Assembly (NCBI RefSeq): GCF_002934685.1
Contig: NZ_NKHL01000120.1
Coordinates: 62,001 to 126,000 of the forward strand
Reading direction: 5' to 3'
DNA: 64,000 bases
Source: Pseudomonas bohemica
Lineage (GTDB): Bacteria > Pseudomonadota > Gammaproteobacteria > Pseudomonadales > Pseudomonadaceae
In this document: positions 52,362-60,778 of the stretch, in pieces
Layout of the letters: each line of letters begins with the position of its first letter
How positions within the stretch are numbered: the first letter of the stretch is position 1
Program-made: the position numbers and the translations under genes
Notes under the pieces: generated by a model
Seen by the model: the letters and a program-made list of their open reading frames with translations, nothing else
Database searches by the model: none
Told to the model about the DNA's origin: nothing

Positions 52362-52655
52362 TACACGAATCCTGACTGACGTTGTAGCGCAACATCAGGG
52401 TTGAAGGGCGTGGACGGGCGGTTGCGGCCTGTCCTGTAGGTTGACTACCTGGTGGTTTCTTATTCGTTACCTCCGGTGGCAAGGTACCGCAACCCCGTGA
52501 TCTTTGTAACCGCACACTATCTCTGGGTGATGACTTCTTGCCGTGATGCCCAAGCACGCTGGCGCTCAAGCACCTGCGCCCCGGTGAACCGGATAAAACG
52601 AAGCAATTTCTTTGCCGCAATGGATTGCGCGGCAATTTCCCGCGTTGCAAATGCA
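52362..52655. other. Intergenic region upstream of yejA
   Basis: About 290 bases between the yejA start and the terminator of the second ppiC gene. It must carry the yejA promoter; no clear sigma54 pattern or operator was found. Confidence 0.4.
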
Positions 52656-52683
52656 AACGGCCCGCTTTTCAGGGCGGGCCGTT
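52656..52683 (-). terminator. Terminator of the second ppiC gene
   Basis: A 10-bp stem AACGGCCCGC/GCGGGCCGTT with an 8-base loop, 20 bases after the stop. The leftward T-run is weak (GTTTGCATTT). Confidence 0.65.
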
Positions 52684-52704
52684 CGAGGCGAGCATTCTGC
52701 AGGA

Positions 52705-52986
52705 TCAGTCCTGGCGGCTGGTCACTTCCAGCAGGTGATAACCGAACTGGGTTTTCACCGGACCCTGCACGACATTCACAGGTGCGCTGAACACGACAGT
52801 GTCGAACTCCTTGACCATCTGGCCTGGACCGAACGAACCCAGGTCGCCGCCCTGGCGGCTGGAAGGGCAGCTGGAGTTGGATTTCGCGACTTCGGCAAAA
52901 TCAGCGCCGCCTTGGATCTGAGCTTTGAGTTCGTTGCATTTCTCTTCGCTGGAAACAAGGATGTGGCGGGCAGTGGCTTTGGCCAT
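52705..52986 (-). CDS. ppiC: Parvulin-type peptidyl-prolyl isomerase
   Basis: A 93-aa PpiC parvulin, MAKATARHILVSSEEKCNEL then CPSSRQGGDLGSFGPGQMVKEFDTVVFSAP and FGYHLLEVTSRQD. It differs from the copy at 40940 at many positions, so the two are old paralogues. A ribosome site (CAGGAG) lies ten bases before the ATG. Monocistronic by its own terminator. Confidence 0.93.
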   Translation of the reverse strand: MAKATARHILVSSEEKCNELKAQIQGGADFAEVAKSNSSCPSSRQGGDLGSFGPGQMVKEFDTVVFSAPVNVVQGPVKTQFGYHLLEVTSRQD

Positions 52987-53091
52987 GTGGGGGTACTCCT
53001 GTGAAAAAAAGGAAAGAGCCTACCGGATTAAGGAAGGCATTTCTCGAGAAAGTTCCAGCTCGCGGGCTGAGTGGGGTGATCCTGTTGGGTG

Positions 53092-53976
53092 CTACAGGCC
53101 TTTTCCGAGCAGCAAGGCTGCATGCTCGACATACAGCTTCACTGGATCGATATCTTTGCGCACCACCCCGGCCGTCTGGTTCACCGCATCGACGTGATCG
53201 AGGGGATAATCAGAGCGAATGACCTTGCCTAGGTGTGAGCTGTAGCGCCCGACGAGACCGTCGTTGTGAGCGGCTTCCCGCTCGAATAGCAGTGCGCAAC
53301 TGCGCAGTGCCAAGTGTAGTGGGTCCAGCGCGTTTTGCCCTTCGACGTACAGCGAACTCTGGATGCAGCCGCTCCAGGAGTAATAATGCACACCGTCTAC
53401 CCGTTCCGCCCCTTCGCCGCCCCATTCTTCAGGTAGGCCCTGCGGGTAGCTGCGATTGAATTTCGCGACGCCCTCAGTCGTTAGAGCGTCCAGCGCGCGC
53501 CGAGGATCCTGCGGCAATTCGGGGTTTGCACTGAGCATTGCCAGGAAACGGGCGAAGCCGCTCACCAGTCTTGTTGCCTGTCGCTCAGGCATCTCGCCAG
53601 GGGTAAACGCCTGTCGGACGCGATCGGCCACCTCCGAACCATGGTTCGGACCGCTGACTGACGTCACGGAAGCGACCCGGTCCGGACGAACGGCCGCGGC
53701 GTAGCGGGAGGTCAGCGCCCCTTGGCTGTGACCGATGAGATTGACCTTGAGGTAGCCTGTGCGCTTCAGAAAACGCTCGATCTGCACCAGCAATTGCTCG
53801 CCGCGAGTCTCGTTGTCGTGTACTCCCGATAGCACCGGCACATGGACGCGACACCCGGCTTTCTCCAGCGCCTGAACAATCCCATAAAACATGTCGAATG
53901 TGCCGATACGGTCGAATCCGAACAGTCCGTGCACCAGCAGGATCGGGTATTTGGTGGTGACAGATAGGTCATTCAT
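53092..53976 (-). CDS. Triacylglycerol lipase, P. fragi/Proteus type
   Basis: A 294-aa alpha/beta hydrolase. The oxyanion-hole strand is ILLVHGLFGFDRIG, and the nucleophile elbow NLIGHSQGALTSR holds Ser84. The acidic residue is probably in LDPLHLALR or NDGLVGRYSSHLGKVIRSDYPLDHVD, where the catalytic His is also found. The sequence follows the P. fragi lipase closely, the group without a classical signal peptide. There is no lif foldase gene nearby, consistent with that group. GAGGGAC precedes the ATG. Secretion route unknown; it may act inside the cell. Confidence 0.9.
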   Translation of the reverse strand: MNDLSVTTKYPILLVHGLFGFDRIGTFDMFYGIVQALEKAGCRVHVPVLSGVHDNETRGEQLLVQIERFLKRTGYLKVNLIGHSQGALTSRYAAAVRPDRVASVTSVSGPNHGSEVADRVRQAFTPGEMPERQATRLVSGFARFLAMLSANPELPQDPRRALDALTTEGVAKFNRSYPQGLPEEWGGEGAERVDGVHYYSWSGCIQSSLYVEGQNALDPLHLALRSCALLFEREAAHNDGLVGRYSSHLGKVIRSDYPLDHVDAVNQTAGVVRKDIDPVKLYVEHAALLLGKGL

Positions 53977-54278
53977 GGTGAGCAGTCCCTCGCTTGATCT
54001 GAGCGGGCGAGGTTAACCAGCGTGATGAGGTCGTGTTGAGGGGTAACCTTCAGTGAAGGTGGACTTCGGGCTTCTGTTACAAAGCTGCGATGTCGAGTGA
54101 GCAGCCCGGATTTCGCTGGCTGCGCCGGTGGATCGACCAGAGCTGGCGATGGGTCTGAAGGACATCTGCTGGATGTCTTACAGCGTCGATCCACAAGTCG
54201 AGAGAGTCGCGCTGTCATGAGTGACAAGCGCCGGGGAAGCAGGCCGCATGAATCCGGCCAACTTCCCATGTGCGCATG
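53977..54278. other. Intergenic region between the lipase and DAHP synthase genes
   Basis: About 300 bases with no gene-like ORF and no terminator that I can name. It presumably carries the lipase promoter. Confidence 0.35.
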
Positions 54279-55364
54279 TTACCTGTAACGCAGTTTGTGC
54301 ACGGCCTCACGCAGCAAGCGTTCAGTAGCGTCCCAGCCCAGGCAGCCGTCGGTGACCGAAACGCCATAGCGTAACGAGTCACTCAAGGGCTGGCAGCCCT
54401 CGAACAGATGACTTTCCAGCATCATGCCGATCAGGGTGTGGTCACCCGCCAGGCGCTGGCGCAGGACATCATTGAACACGTGGGGCTGGCGCAGCGGGTC
54501 CTTGCCGCTGTTGGCGTGACTGCAGTCCACCATGATGCGCGCGGCGGTACGGTTCTTTTCCAGGCTGGCGTTGACCCTGGTCACGCTGGCTGCGTCGTAG
54601 TTCGGCCCGTTGTGCCCGCCGCGCAGCACGATATGGGTGTCCGGATTGCCTTGGGTTTCGATGATCGACGGATGCCCCTGCCGATCGATGCCGAAGTGAC
54701 GGTGAGCATGGGCCGCGGAACGAATCGCGTCGCAGGCCACGGACACGCCGCCGTCAGTACCGTTCTTGAAGCCGACCGGCATTTGCAGTCCGCTGGCCAT
54801 TTCCCGGTGAATCTGCGATTCGGTGGTCCGTGCGCCGATGGCGACCCAGCTGAGCAGGTCGTCGAAATAGCCAGCAACCATTGGCTGCAGCAGCTCGGTC
54901 GCAATCGGTAGACCGAGGCCGATCATCTCGCGCATCAGATGGCGAGACAGCGTCAGGCCTGCGGCCATGTCGTCACTGCCATCCAGATGTGGATCGTACG
55001 CCAGGCCTTTCCAGCCCACGGTGGTGCGCGGTTTTTCGACATAGGCGCGCATCACCAGCAGCATCTGATCGCTGACTTCGGTGGCGAGGCTGGACAGGCG
55101 TTCGGCATATCCGAGGGCGGATTTCGGATCATGGATGGAGCAAGGGCCAACGACCACCAGCAGGCGCGAGTCTTCACCGTTGAGAATGGCGCGCACCGAT
55201 TGGCGGTGGGCTGCGACTTGCGCAGAAAGTGCGAGGTCCAGCGGCAGCTGGCTTTTCAGCGCCAGGGTGCTCGGCAAGCGTTGTGGGGCAGGGTGGCTGT
55301 CGATCAGGGTCACAAGGCTGGACGGCAGGTCAGACAGGTTTTTTGCAACGACGGACGAGTTCAT
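54279..55364 (-). CDS. 3-deoxy-7-phosphoheptulonate (DAHP) synthase, class I
   Basis: The enzyme condenses phosphoenolpyruvate and erythrose 4-phosphate, the first step of the shikimate pathway. The 361-aa product is of the AroF/G/H type I-alpha group. Motifs are VVGPCSIHDPKSALGYAERL, RAYVEKPRTTVGWKGLAYDPHLDGS, GARTTESQIHREMASGLQMPVGFKNGTDG and DCSHANSGKDPLRQP. The ATG at 55364 follows AGGAAG; the frame is open 20 codons further. It is preceded by a leader region with two aromatic-rich small ORFs and a terminator, which suggests attenuation. Which aromatic amino acid inhibits the enzyme cannot be read from the sequence. Confidence 0.93.
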   Translation of the reverse strand: MNSSVVAKNLSDLPSSLVTLIDSHPAPQRLPSTLALKSQLPLDLALSAQVAAHRQSVRAILNGEDSRLLVVVGPCSIHDPKSALGYAERLSSLATEVSDQMLLVMRAYVEKPRTTVGWKGLAYDPHLDGSDDMAAGLTLSRHLMREMIGLGLPIATELLQPMVAGYFDDLLSWVAIGARTTESQIHREMASGLQMPVGFKNGTDGGVSVACDAIRSAAHAHRHFGIDRQGHPSIIETQGNPDTHIVLRGGHNGPNYDAASVTRVNASLEKNRTAARIMVDCSHANSGKDPLRQPHVFNDVLRQRLAGDHTLIGMMLESHLFEGCQPLSDSLRYGVSVTDGCLGWDATERLLREAVHKLRYR

Positions 55365-55405
55365 GGGCAGGGCTTCCTGGTCGGCGGGCAATGTCGCGCG
55401 CGGAC

Positions 55406-55558
55406 CTACTGGGGTGTTCGACAATTTGCCGTGAGGGCTGTGGGTGTTGATTTGCCACCTGTCAGTGACCGATCGGAGGCGGCAGGCTGGCCCGAACGGA
55501 GGGTGCTAAATCGCCATGCGAAGTCGATGTCGTTGCGGTAATAGGTGCTGTAGTTCAT
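55406..55558 (-). CDS. Second leader peptide upstream of DAHP synthase (50 aa)
   Basis: A small ORF starting MNYSTYYRNDIDFAWRF, with Tyr3, Tyr6, Tyr7, Phe13, Trp15 and Phe17 in the first 17 codons. It ends 41 bases before the DAHP synthase ATG and is in a different frame. A good ribosome site (GAGGAA) is at the usual distance. The remaining 33 codons are less aromatic. It looks like a regulatory leader, and it lies downstream of the terminator at 55608-55643. Confidence 0.5.
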   Translation of the reverse strand: MNYSTYYRNDIDFAWRFSTLRSGQPAASDRSLTGGKSTPTALTANCRTPQ

Positions 55559-55607
55559 GTCGTGTTCCTCGATTCGAAGCGTTAGTCGCGGTATTTACGG
55601 GGCCCGG

Positions 55608-55643
55608 AAAAACAAAACCCCCGATCGGGAGGCCGACCGGGGG
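55608..55643 (-). terminator. Attenuator: rho-independent terminator in the DAHP synthase leader
   Basis: On the minus strand CCCCCGGTCGG pairs with CCGATCGGGGG (11 bp, one G-U), followed by TTTTGTTTTT. It stands between the two leader ORFs, in the direction of the DAHP synthase gene, so it is placed to be an attenuator of that gene. Confidence 0.75.
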
Positions 55644-55693
55644 TAGAGTTATCTCTGGTTGGCGTCCCGTGATTCGTGGGCGCCGGTTGGGTA

Positions 55694-55837
55694 TCAGGCG
55701 CGCCAGTGGCTAAACCAATACCCATAAAAATAAGAAGCAGGGGAGGCGCTTGTCATTGCTTCCCACGCAGCAGTTTCCGCCACCGGACGCGAGGCGTCGG
55801 CAGGGCGCTGAAGCTGGTGAAGGATGGAAAGCAACAT
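55694..55837 (-). CDS. Aromatic-rich leader peptide of the DAHP synthase gene (47 aa)
   Basis: A 47-codon ORF whose last 12 residues are YFYGYWFSHWRA, seven of them Tyr, Phe or Trp, right before the stop. Such a run of control codons ahead of a terminator is the mark of ribosome-mediated attenuation. The terminator begins 51 bases after the stop. GGAG at -9 precedes the ATG. The mixture of Tyr, Phe and Trp means starvation for any of the three could relieve termination. I did not fold the alternative hairpins. Confidence 0.7.
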   Translation of the reverse strand: MLLSILHQLQRPADASRPVAETAAWEAMTSASPASYFYGYWFSHWRA

Positions 55838-56047
55838 GAGCGGTCTCCGTGGAATGTCGGCGAGCTTACTTCAGGGGCACGAAGTTATTCAATTGGAAAT
55901 TCAATCGACGTGACGAATAGCGCTTTTCAGGGGGGTGAAGACGCAAATTGGCCGCGAGTCTGGTCAACCCCTCGGACGCCGGTAGAATGGCGCGCTGGGG
56001 CTTCGCGTGGCGAAGGCTGCCAGGTTCGGACGATTGGGAGATCTGCG

Positions 56048-56821
56048 ATGCGGATGAGTATAAGGCCCGGCGCGATGGTATTTGCAGTGGCTCAGTCACG
56101 CTCGGTGGCAGGGGATATCGAGGCGAATGTGCAGCGTCACCTTCGTTTCATGGAGACTGCCGCTGGACATGGGGCAGATTTCCTGATGTTTCCCGAACTG
56201 TCGCTTACCGGCTACGAACCCACTGTAGCGCGCGACCTTGCACTCACGATTCATGACCCTCGGCTGCAGCCCATACGGGATATGGCGCGGGAACTGAAAA
56301 TGGTAACGGTGGTGGGCGCGCCACTGCGTTCGGCAATCCCTGGCGAGGTATTGATCGCCGCACTCGTTTGTAGGCCCGATGGTGGGGGCGAACTGTACTC
56401 CAAGCAGCACCTGCACAGCGGGGAAGAGTCGGTTTTCAGTGCGGGAACCGGTGGTGCGCCAGTGGATATTGGAGGCGAGTGACTGGGGTTGGCGGTGTGT
56501 GCCGATTTCAGTCTGGCCAGCCATGCACGAAAAGCGGCCGAAGCAGGCGCCACACTCTACGCCGCAAGCGTGCTGATCTCCGGTGGAGGTTATGAACATG
56601 ACGCAGGTTTGCTCAGCGGCTATGCGCGAACTCATGGGATGTCGGTACTGATGGCCAACTATGCGGGCGTGACCGGCGGCTGGACGTCTGGTGGGCGCAG
56701 CGCACTCTGGGACGAAAACGGCGAGCTTGTCGCTGAAATGCCGGGGGCGCAGGAGGGGTTGCTGTTCGCGCAACGCACCGACGATGGCTGGTCGGCCACC
56801 ACCGTTGCGGTCGCGCTCTAG
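56048..56821 (+). pseudogene. Carbon-nitrogen hydrolase broken by an in-frame TGA
   Basis: The frame from ATG 56048 to TAG 56819-56821 encodes a complete nitrilase-superfamily amidohydrolase of 257 codons, except for a TGA at 56480-56482 (codon 145). Of the Glu-Lys-Cys triad, Glu50 (FPELSLTGYE) and Lys119 (YSKQHLHSGEE) lie before it, while Cys151 (AVCADFS) lies after it, so the first fragment cannot be active. Relatives carry GGERLGLAVCAD here, so a single CGA-to-TGA change explains it. No other damage is visible. A start inside the second part would miss the Glu and Lys. It is directly followed by the GNAT gene. Confidence 0.8.
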
Positions 56822-57283
56822 ATGCCGGCGCTGACCGACAGCAAAGGCAAGGCGCTTCGACTGCGGCCTGCAACCGATCAGGACCTGACCTTCGCCCGGG
56901 AACTGACCCGCGTCAACATGCGCGACTATTACATTCGCTACGGTCTGGTGTGGCAGCCCGAAGCGTTCGATGCCGAGTGGCCCAGACGCGAAAGCTATCT
57001 GGTTGAACAGGCTGGCAGGGTGATCGGGTTTCTCGGGCTGACCACTGAAAGCCACTACCTCTATGTGCGGGATGTGCAGTTGGTTGAGGCTTATCGCGGC
57101 GAAGGTGTAGGGCAGTGGATCATGACCTGCGTGGTGCAGATGGCCAGGGACAGGGGATGTGAAAGTGTTCGGCTCAAGGTGTTCAAGAGTAACCCGGCAG
57201 CGGATCTCTATCTCAGGCTTGGCTACTTTTATGTGGGTGAAGAGCCTGCCCTGTTCTGGATGGAGCGGCCAGTGAATCAGTGA
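56822..57283 (+). CDS. GNAT family N-acetyltransferase
   Basis: A 153-aa acetyltransferase whose ATG directly follows the TAG of the hydrolase frame, so the two were one operon. The core is YVRDVQLVEAYRGEGVGQWIMTCVVQMARDRG (acetyl-CoA motif YRGEGVG), ending with SNPAADLYLRLGYFYVGEEPALFWMERP. The N-terminal LRLRPATDQDLTFARELTRVNMRDYY type sequence is seen in GNAT enzymes of unknown acceptor. The broken partner suggests the shared pathway has decayed. Confidence 0.87.
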   Translation: MPALTDSKGKALRLRPATDQDLTFARELTRVNMRDYYIRYGLVWQPEAFDAEWPRRESYLVEQAGRVIGFLGLTTESHYLYVRDVQLVEAYRGEGVGQWIMTCVVQMARDRGCESVRLKVFKSNPAADLYLRLGYFYVGEEPALFWMERPVNQ

Positions 57284-57403
57284 CCGCGGGAACAAAGAAA
57301 GAGCGGCGGCATAGTCTTACCAACCCTGGGGTTAACAAGGCCATGTCTATTTATGCTCAGCGAAGAACTTTACTTCAGGTCTTACACAAGACTGGCCAAC
57401 TAA

Positions 57404-57637
57404 CTAATCGGTCGATGCATCGGTTTTAGTGGCCGGTGCCGCCGGTATGACGCCTACTTTCATGCCCAACAGCACCGCTACTTTATGTGACTCACCACGT
57501 CGACCTTTTTTTCGGCCAGAGAGAATCTGATAAGTCGTGGCCGGGTCTACGCTGTTTTCCCGGGCAAACTCTTGAACAGATTTACCCTGCTCATCCAGCC
57601 AGGCCTTGGCTTGTGCTGCCGTGCGTATTCCGGGCAT
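57404..57637 (-). CDS. BcepMu gp16-like phage-associated DNA-binding protein
   Basis: A 77-aa helix-turn-helix protein. The domain AQAKAWLDEQGKSVQEFARENSVDPATTYQILSGRKKGRRGESHKVAVLLGMK matches the BcepMu gp16 family of Mu-like phage regulators (recognition helix DPATTYQILSGRKKG). It is transcribed divergently from the XRE gene, 82 bases away. Three GTTCAA repeats lie between them, the first two bases upstream of its start codon. No other phage gene is nearby, so it is an orphan. Confidence 0.8.
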   Translation of the reverse strand: MPGIRTAAQAKAWLDEQGKSVQEFARENSVDPATTYQILSGRKKGRRGESHKVAVLLGMKVGVIPAAPATKTDASTD

Positions 57638-57638
57638 A

Positions 57639-57664
57639 GTTCAAAACCGTTCAAGTTTGTTCAA
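57639..57664. promoter_or_regulatory. Three GTTCAA direct repeats at exactly 10-bp spacing
   Basis: GTTCAA occurs at 57639, 57649 and 57659, one helical turn apart, in the region between two divergent regulator genes. The first copy is two bases from the gp16-like start codon. Such iterated half-sites on one face of DNA are typical operators. Confidence 0.5.
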
Positions 57665-57719
57665 ATTTATCTGGATTCTACCATTCGTAAGGATGGGGTC
57701 AACAAGGTTATGCATTCAA

Positions 57720-58070
57720 ATGAGTGGAATTGGTGCCCGAATTAGGCAGGAGCGCGAGCGCTTGGGGCTTTCACAGCGAGCGTTTGGCGAAATTGGTGGT
57801 GTTGAGCCTAATGCGCAAGGCAAGTACGAAAGCGGTGACCGTACCCCCAAGGCCGATTATCTGGCGGCCGTGGCTGCCAAAGGTGTTGATGTGCTGTATG
57901 TGTTGACCGGCGTGCGTACGCCTTCGCCTATCGAGCATCTGACTGAGGTCGAGGAGTGGGTGTTGGGGAGCTACAGAACGCTGGTCAAAGAAGATCAGGA
58001 CGCCATTCTTCGCCTGACGACCACGCTGGCGGAATATAAGGCGACCTATGCAACGGAAAGAAATCAATAG
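57720..58070 (+). CDS. XRE-family (Cro/cI-like) transcriptional regulator
   Basis: A 116-aa regulator. The helix-turn-helix is IGARIRQERERLGLSQRAFGEIGGVEPNAQGKYESGDRTPKADYLAAVAAKGVDVLYVLTG (residues about 3-65). The LYVLTG ending and a short C-terminal helix are common in phage-type repressors. I start at ATG 57720, where the family begins; the open frame upstream is not conserved. Divergent from the gp16-like gene. It may act at the GTTCAA repeats. Confidence 0.85.
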   Translation: MSGIGARIRQERERLGLSQRAFGEIGGVEPNAQGKYESGDRTPKADYLAAVAAKGVDVLYVLTGVRTPSPIEHLTEVEEWVLGSYRTLVKEDQDAILRLTTTLAEYKATYATERNQ

Positions 58071-58276
58071 CAGGGGGAGACCGACATTTCGTTGCGGATG
58101 CATGCGTGCGTTTGAAGATTTTTTGCAGGTTTTATGGTCGATGATGATAGGTTGTCGGTATCGTTGTAGATCATCTGTCAAGGCCAGCCCGACGTTGCTT
58201 CGCGCTAGGTCTTGCACTTTCTTTTTTGCTAAGGTGACGAGCTGTCGTCATTTGGATTGCTCCGTGAGGTGTCTGC

Positions 58277-58921
58277 TTGATTAGGGTGCTGGTTGTCGAT
58301 GACCATGATCTGGTTCGGACAGGTATCACACGCATGCTCGCCGACATCGATGGTCTGCAGGTCGTCGGGCAGGCCGACTCCGGTGAGGAAGCATTGAAGA
58401 AAGCCCGCGAGCTCAAGCCGGATGTCGTGCTGATGGATGTGAAAATGCCTGGCATCGGCGGTCTTGAGGCCACGCGCAAATTGTTGCGCAGTCACCCGGA
58501 AATCAAAGTGGTCGCGGTGACGGTATGCGAAGAAGATCCGTTTCCAACCCGTTTGTTGCAGGCCGGAGCGGCAGGCTATATGACCAAGGGCGCGGGTCTG
58601 GCGGAGATGGTCCAGGCCATTCGCCTGGTGTTTGCCGGTCAGCGCTATATCAGCCCGCAGATTGCCCAGCAGCTCGCGCTCAAGTCTTTCCAGCCACAAA
58701 CCAGCAATTCGCCGTTCGACCTGCTGTCCGAGCGGGAAATCCAGATCGCTCTGATGATCGTCGGCTGCCAGAAAGTGCAGACCATTTCCGACAAGCTCTG
58801 CCTCTCCCCGAAAACCGTGAATACCTACCGATACCGCATCTTCGAGAAGCTTTCGATCGGCAGTGACGTCGAGCTCGCCTTGCTGGCCGTGCGTCACGGC
58901 ATGGTCGATGCCAGCGCCTGA
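58277..58921 (+). CDS. gacA: Response regulator GacA
   Basis: GacA is the output regulator of the Gac/Rsm pathway controlling secondary metabolism, motility and virulence through small RNAs. The 214-aa product has an N-terminal receiver (Asp54 in VVLMDVKMPGIGGLE) and a C-terminal LuxR-type helix-turn-helix (SEREIQIALMIVGCQKVQTISDKLCLSPKTVNTYRYRIFEKL). The start is TTG at 58277, after GTGAGGTG, as known for gacA in other pseudomonads. The uvrC ATG follows the stop by one base, giving the conserved gacA-uvrC pair. Confidence 0.96.
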   Translation: MIRVLVVDDHDLVRTGITRMLADIDGLQVVGQADSGEEALKKARELKPDVVLMDVKMPGIGGLEATRKLLRSHPEIKVVAVTVCEEDPFPTRLLQAGAAGYMTKGAGLAEMVQAIRLVFAGQRYISPQIAQQLALKSFQPQTSNSPFDLLSEREIQIALMIVGCQKVQTISDKLCLSPKTVNTYRYRIFEKLSIGSDVELALLAVRHGMVDASA

Positions 58922-58922
58922 A

Positions 58923-60746
58923 ATGACCCAACCGTTCGATCCCAGCGCCTTTCTTGCGACCTGCAGTGGCCGCCCCGGTGTATATCGCATGTTCGATACC
59001 GAGGGCCGGCTTCTTTATGTGGGCAAGGCCAAGAACCTGAAAAAGCGCCTCGCCAGCTATTTCCGCAAAACCGGTCATGCGCCGAAAACCGGTGCACTGG
59101 TGGCGCGTATCTCTCAGATCGAAACCACCATCACCGCCAACGAAACCGAGGCGTTGTTGCTGGAGCAGACGTTGATCAAGGAATCACGTCCGCCTTACAA
59201 CATCCTGCTGCGTGACGACAAATCCTATCCCTATGTGCATTTGTCCGATGGCGAATTCCCCCGCCTGAGCATCCACCGTGGCGCGAAAAAGGCCAAGGGG
59301 CGTTACTTCGGGCCATACCCGAGCGCGGGGGCGATACGTGAAAGCCTGAGCATCCTGCAAAAAACCTTTCATGTCCGACAGTGCGAAGACAGTTTCTACA
59401 AGAATCGAACGCGGCCCTGCCTGCAATACCAGATCAAGCGCTGCAAGGCCCCTTGCGTCAACTTCGTAGAGCCGCAGGTGTACGCCGAAGACGTTCGCCA
59501 CTCTGTGATGTTCCTTGAAGGGCGTAGCAATGCTCTGACCGACGAGTTGAACATGCTCATGGAGAAGGCCGCCATGGCGCTCAATTTCGAACAGGCTGCC
59601 GAGTTGCGTGACCAGATCGGCCTGCTGCGTCGGGTTCAGGATCAACAGAGCATGGAAAGCGGCAGTGGCGACGTCGACGTGGTCGCCGCTTTCGTTAATC
59701 CGGGCGGCGCCTGCGTGCATCTGATCAGTGTGCGCGGCGGCCGGGTCTTGGGCAGCAAGAACTTCTTCCCCCAAGTGGGTATCGAGGAAGAGGTCGGGGA
59801 AGTCATGTCGGCATTCCTGGCGCAGTATTTCCTTGGCGGCGGCGAGCGCGAACTACCGAGCGAGGTGATCGTCAACGTGGTCAACGAAGACTTCCCTGCG
59901 CTGATCGAGGCCATCGACGCCTCTCGCGGCAAGGAAATCACCATCAGCCATCGGGTGCGCGGCACCCGGGCGCGCTGGCAGCAGTTGGCGGTGACCAACG
60001 CCGAGCAGGCGCTTGCAGCACGTCTGGCCAATCGTCAGCACGTCGCAGCGCGTTTCGAGGCCTTGGCCGAAGTTCTCAAACTGGATGAACCGCCGCAACG
60101 GTTGGAATGCTATGACATCAGCCATTCCAGCGGTGAAGCAACAGTGGCGTCGTGTGTGGTATTCGGGCCGGAAGGGCCGATCAAGTCCGATTACCGCCGC
60201 TACAACATTGAAGGCGTGACAGCGGGCGACGACTATGCGGCGATGCACCAAGCCTTGACCCGGCGCTTCGGCAAGATCAAGGACGGTGAGGGCAAATTGC
60301 CGGATATTCTGTTGGTCGACGGCGGCAAGGGGCAGTTGAACATGGCTCGTGACGTCATGAATGAATTGGCTGTGCCGGACCTGATCCTGCTGGGGGTGGC
60401 CAAGGGCACGACGCGCAAGGCCGGCTTCGAGACGCTGTACCTCAATGATGCCGCCAATGAGTTCACCCTGCGCGGCGACTCGCCGGCGCTGCATCTGATT
60501 CAGCAGATCCGCGACGAAGCCCACCGTTTTGCAATCACCGGGCACCGAGCGCGTCGGGGCAAGACCCGGCGTACATCGACTCTCGAAGGGGTGGCAGGCG
60601 TCGGGCCGACGCGGCGTCGTGACCTGCTCAAGCACTTCGGTGGCCTGCAGGAATTGTCCCGCGCGAGCATCGAAGAAATCGCCAAGGCACCCGGAATCAG
60701 TAAAAAGCTCGCAGAGTTGATTTATGCGAGCCTGCACAGCGAGTAG
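58923..60746 (+). CDS. uvrC: Excinuclease ABC subunit C
   Basis: UvrC makes the dual incisions in nucleotide excision repair with UvrA and UvrB. The 607-aa product has a GIY-YIG nuclease (GVYRMFDTEGRLLYVGKAKNLKKRLASYF, residues 19-47), a Cys-rich segment (RPCLQYQIKRCKAPCVNFV), a UvrB-interacting helix pair near 205-235, an RNase H-like C-terminal nuclease (YDISHSSGEATVASCVVF, ILLVDGGKGQLN) and terminal helix-hairpin-helix repeats. I start at ATG 58923; the frame extends into gacA. Confidence 0.97.
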   Translation: MTQPFDPSAFLATCSGRPGVYRMFDTEGRLLYVGKAKNLKKRLASYFRKTGHAPKTGALVARISQIETTITANETEALLLEQTLIKESRPPYNILLRDDKSYPYVHLSDGEFPRLSIHRGAKKAKGRYFGPYPSAGAIRESLSILQKTFHVRQCEDSFYKNRTRPCLQYQIKRCKAPCVNFVEPQVYAEDVRHSVMFLEGRSNALTDELNMLMEKAAMALNFEQAAELRDQIGLLRRVQDQQSMESGSGDVDVVAAFVNPGGACVHLISVRGGRVLGSKNFFPQVGIEEEVGEVMSAFLAQYFLGGGERELPSEVIVNVVNEDFPALIEAIDASRGKEITISHRVRGTRARWQQLAVTNAEQALAARLANRQHVAARFEALAEVLKLDEPPQRLECYDISHSSGEATVASCVVFGPEGPIKSDYRRYNIEGVTAGDDYAAMHQALTRRFGKIKDGEGKLPDILLVDGGKGQLNMARDVMNELAVPDLILLGVAKGTTRKAGFETLYLNDAANEFTLRGDSPALHLIQQIRDEAHRFAITGHRARRGKTRRTSTLEGVAGVGPTRRRDLLKHFGGLQELSRASIEEIAKAPGISKKLAELIYASLHSE

Positions 60747-60778
60747 AATGCCCGCTCACCTCGTAGCCAGTTGTGCCG

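Noticed and set aside
55676..56482. A 268-aa reading of the hydrolase starting at 55676
   Set aside because: The first ~124 residues are composition noise across the divergent leader region; the ATG at 56048 has a ribosome site.
56489..56821. A separate 110-aa gene after the hydrolase stop codon
   Set aside because: It is the 3' part of the same frame and lacks its own ribosome site; treated as part of the pseudogene.
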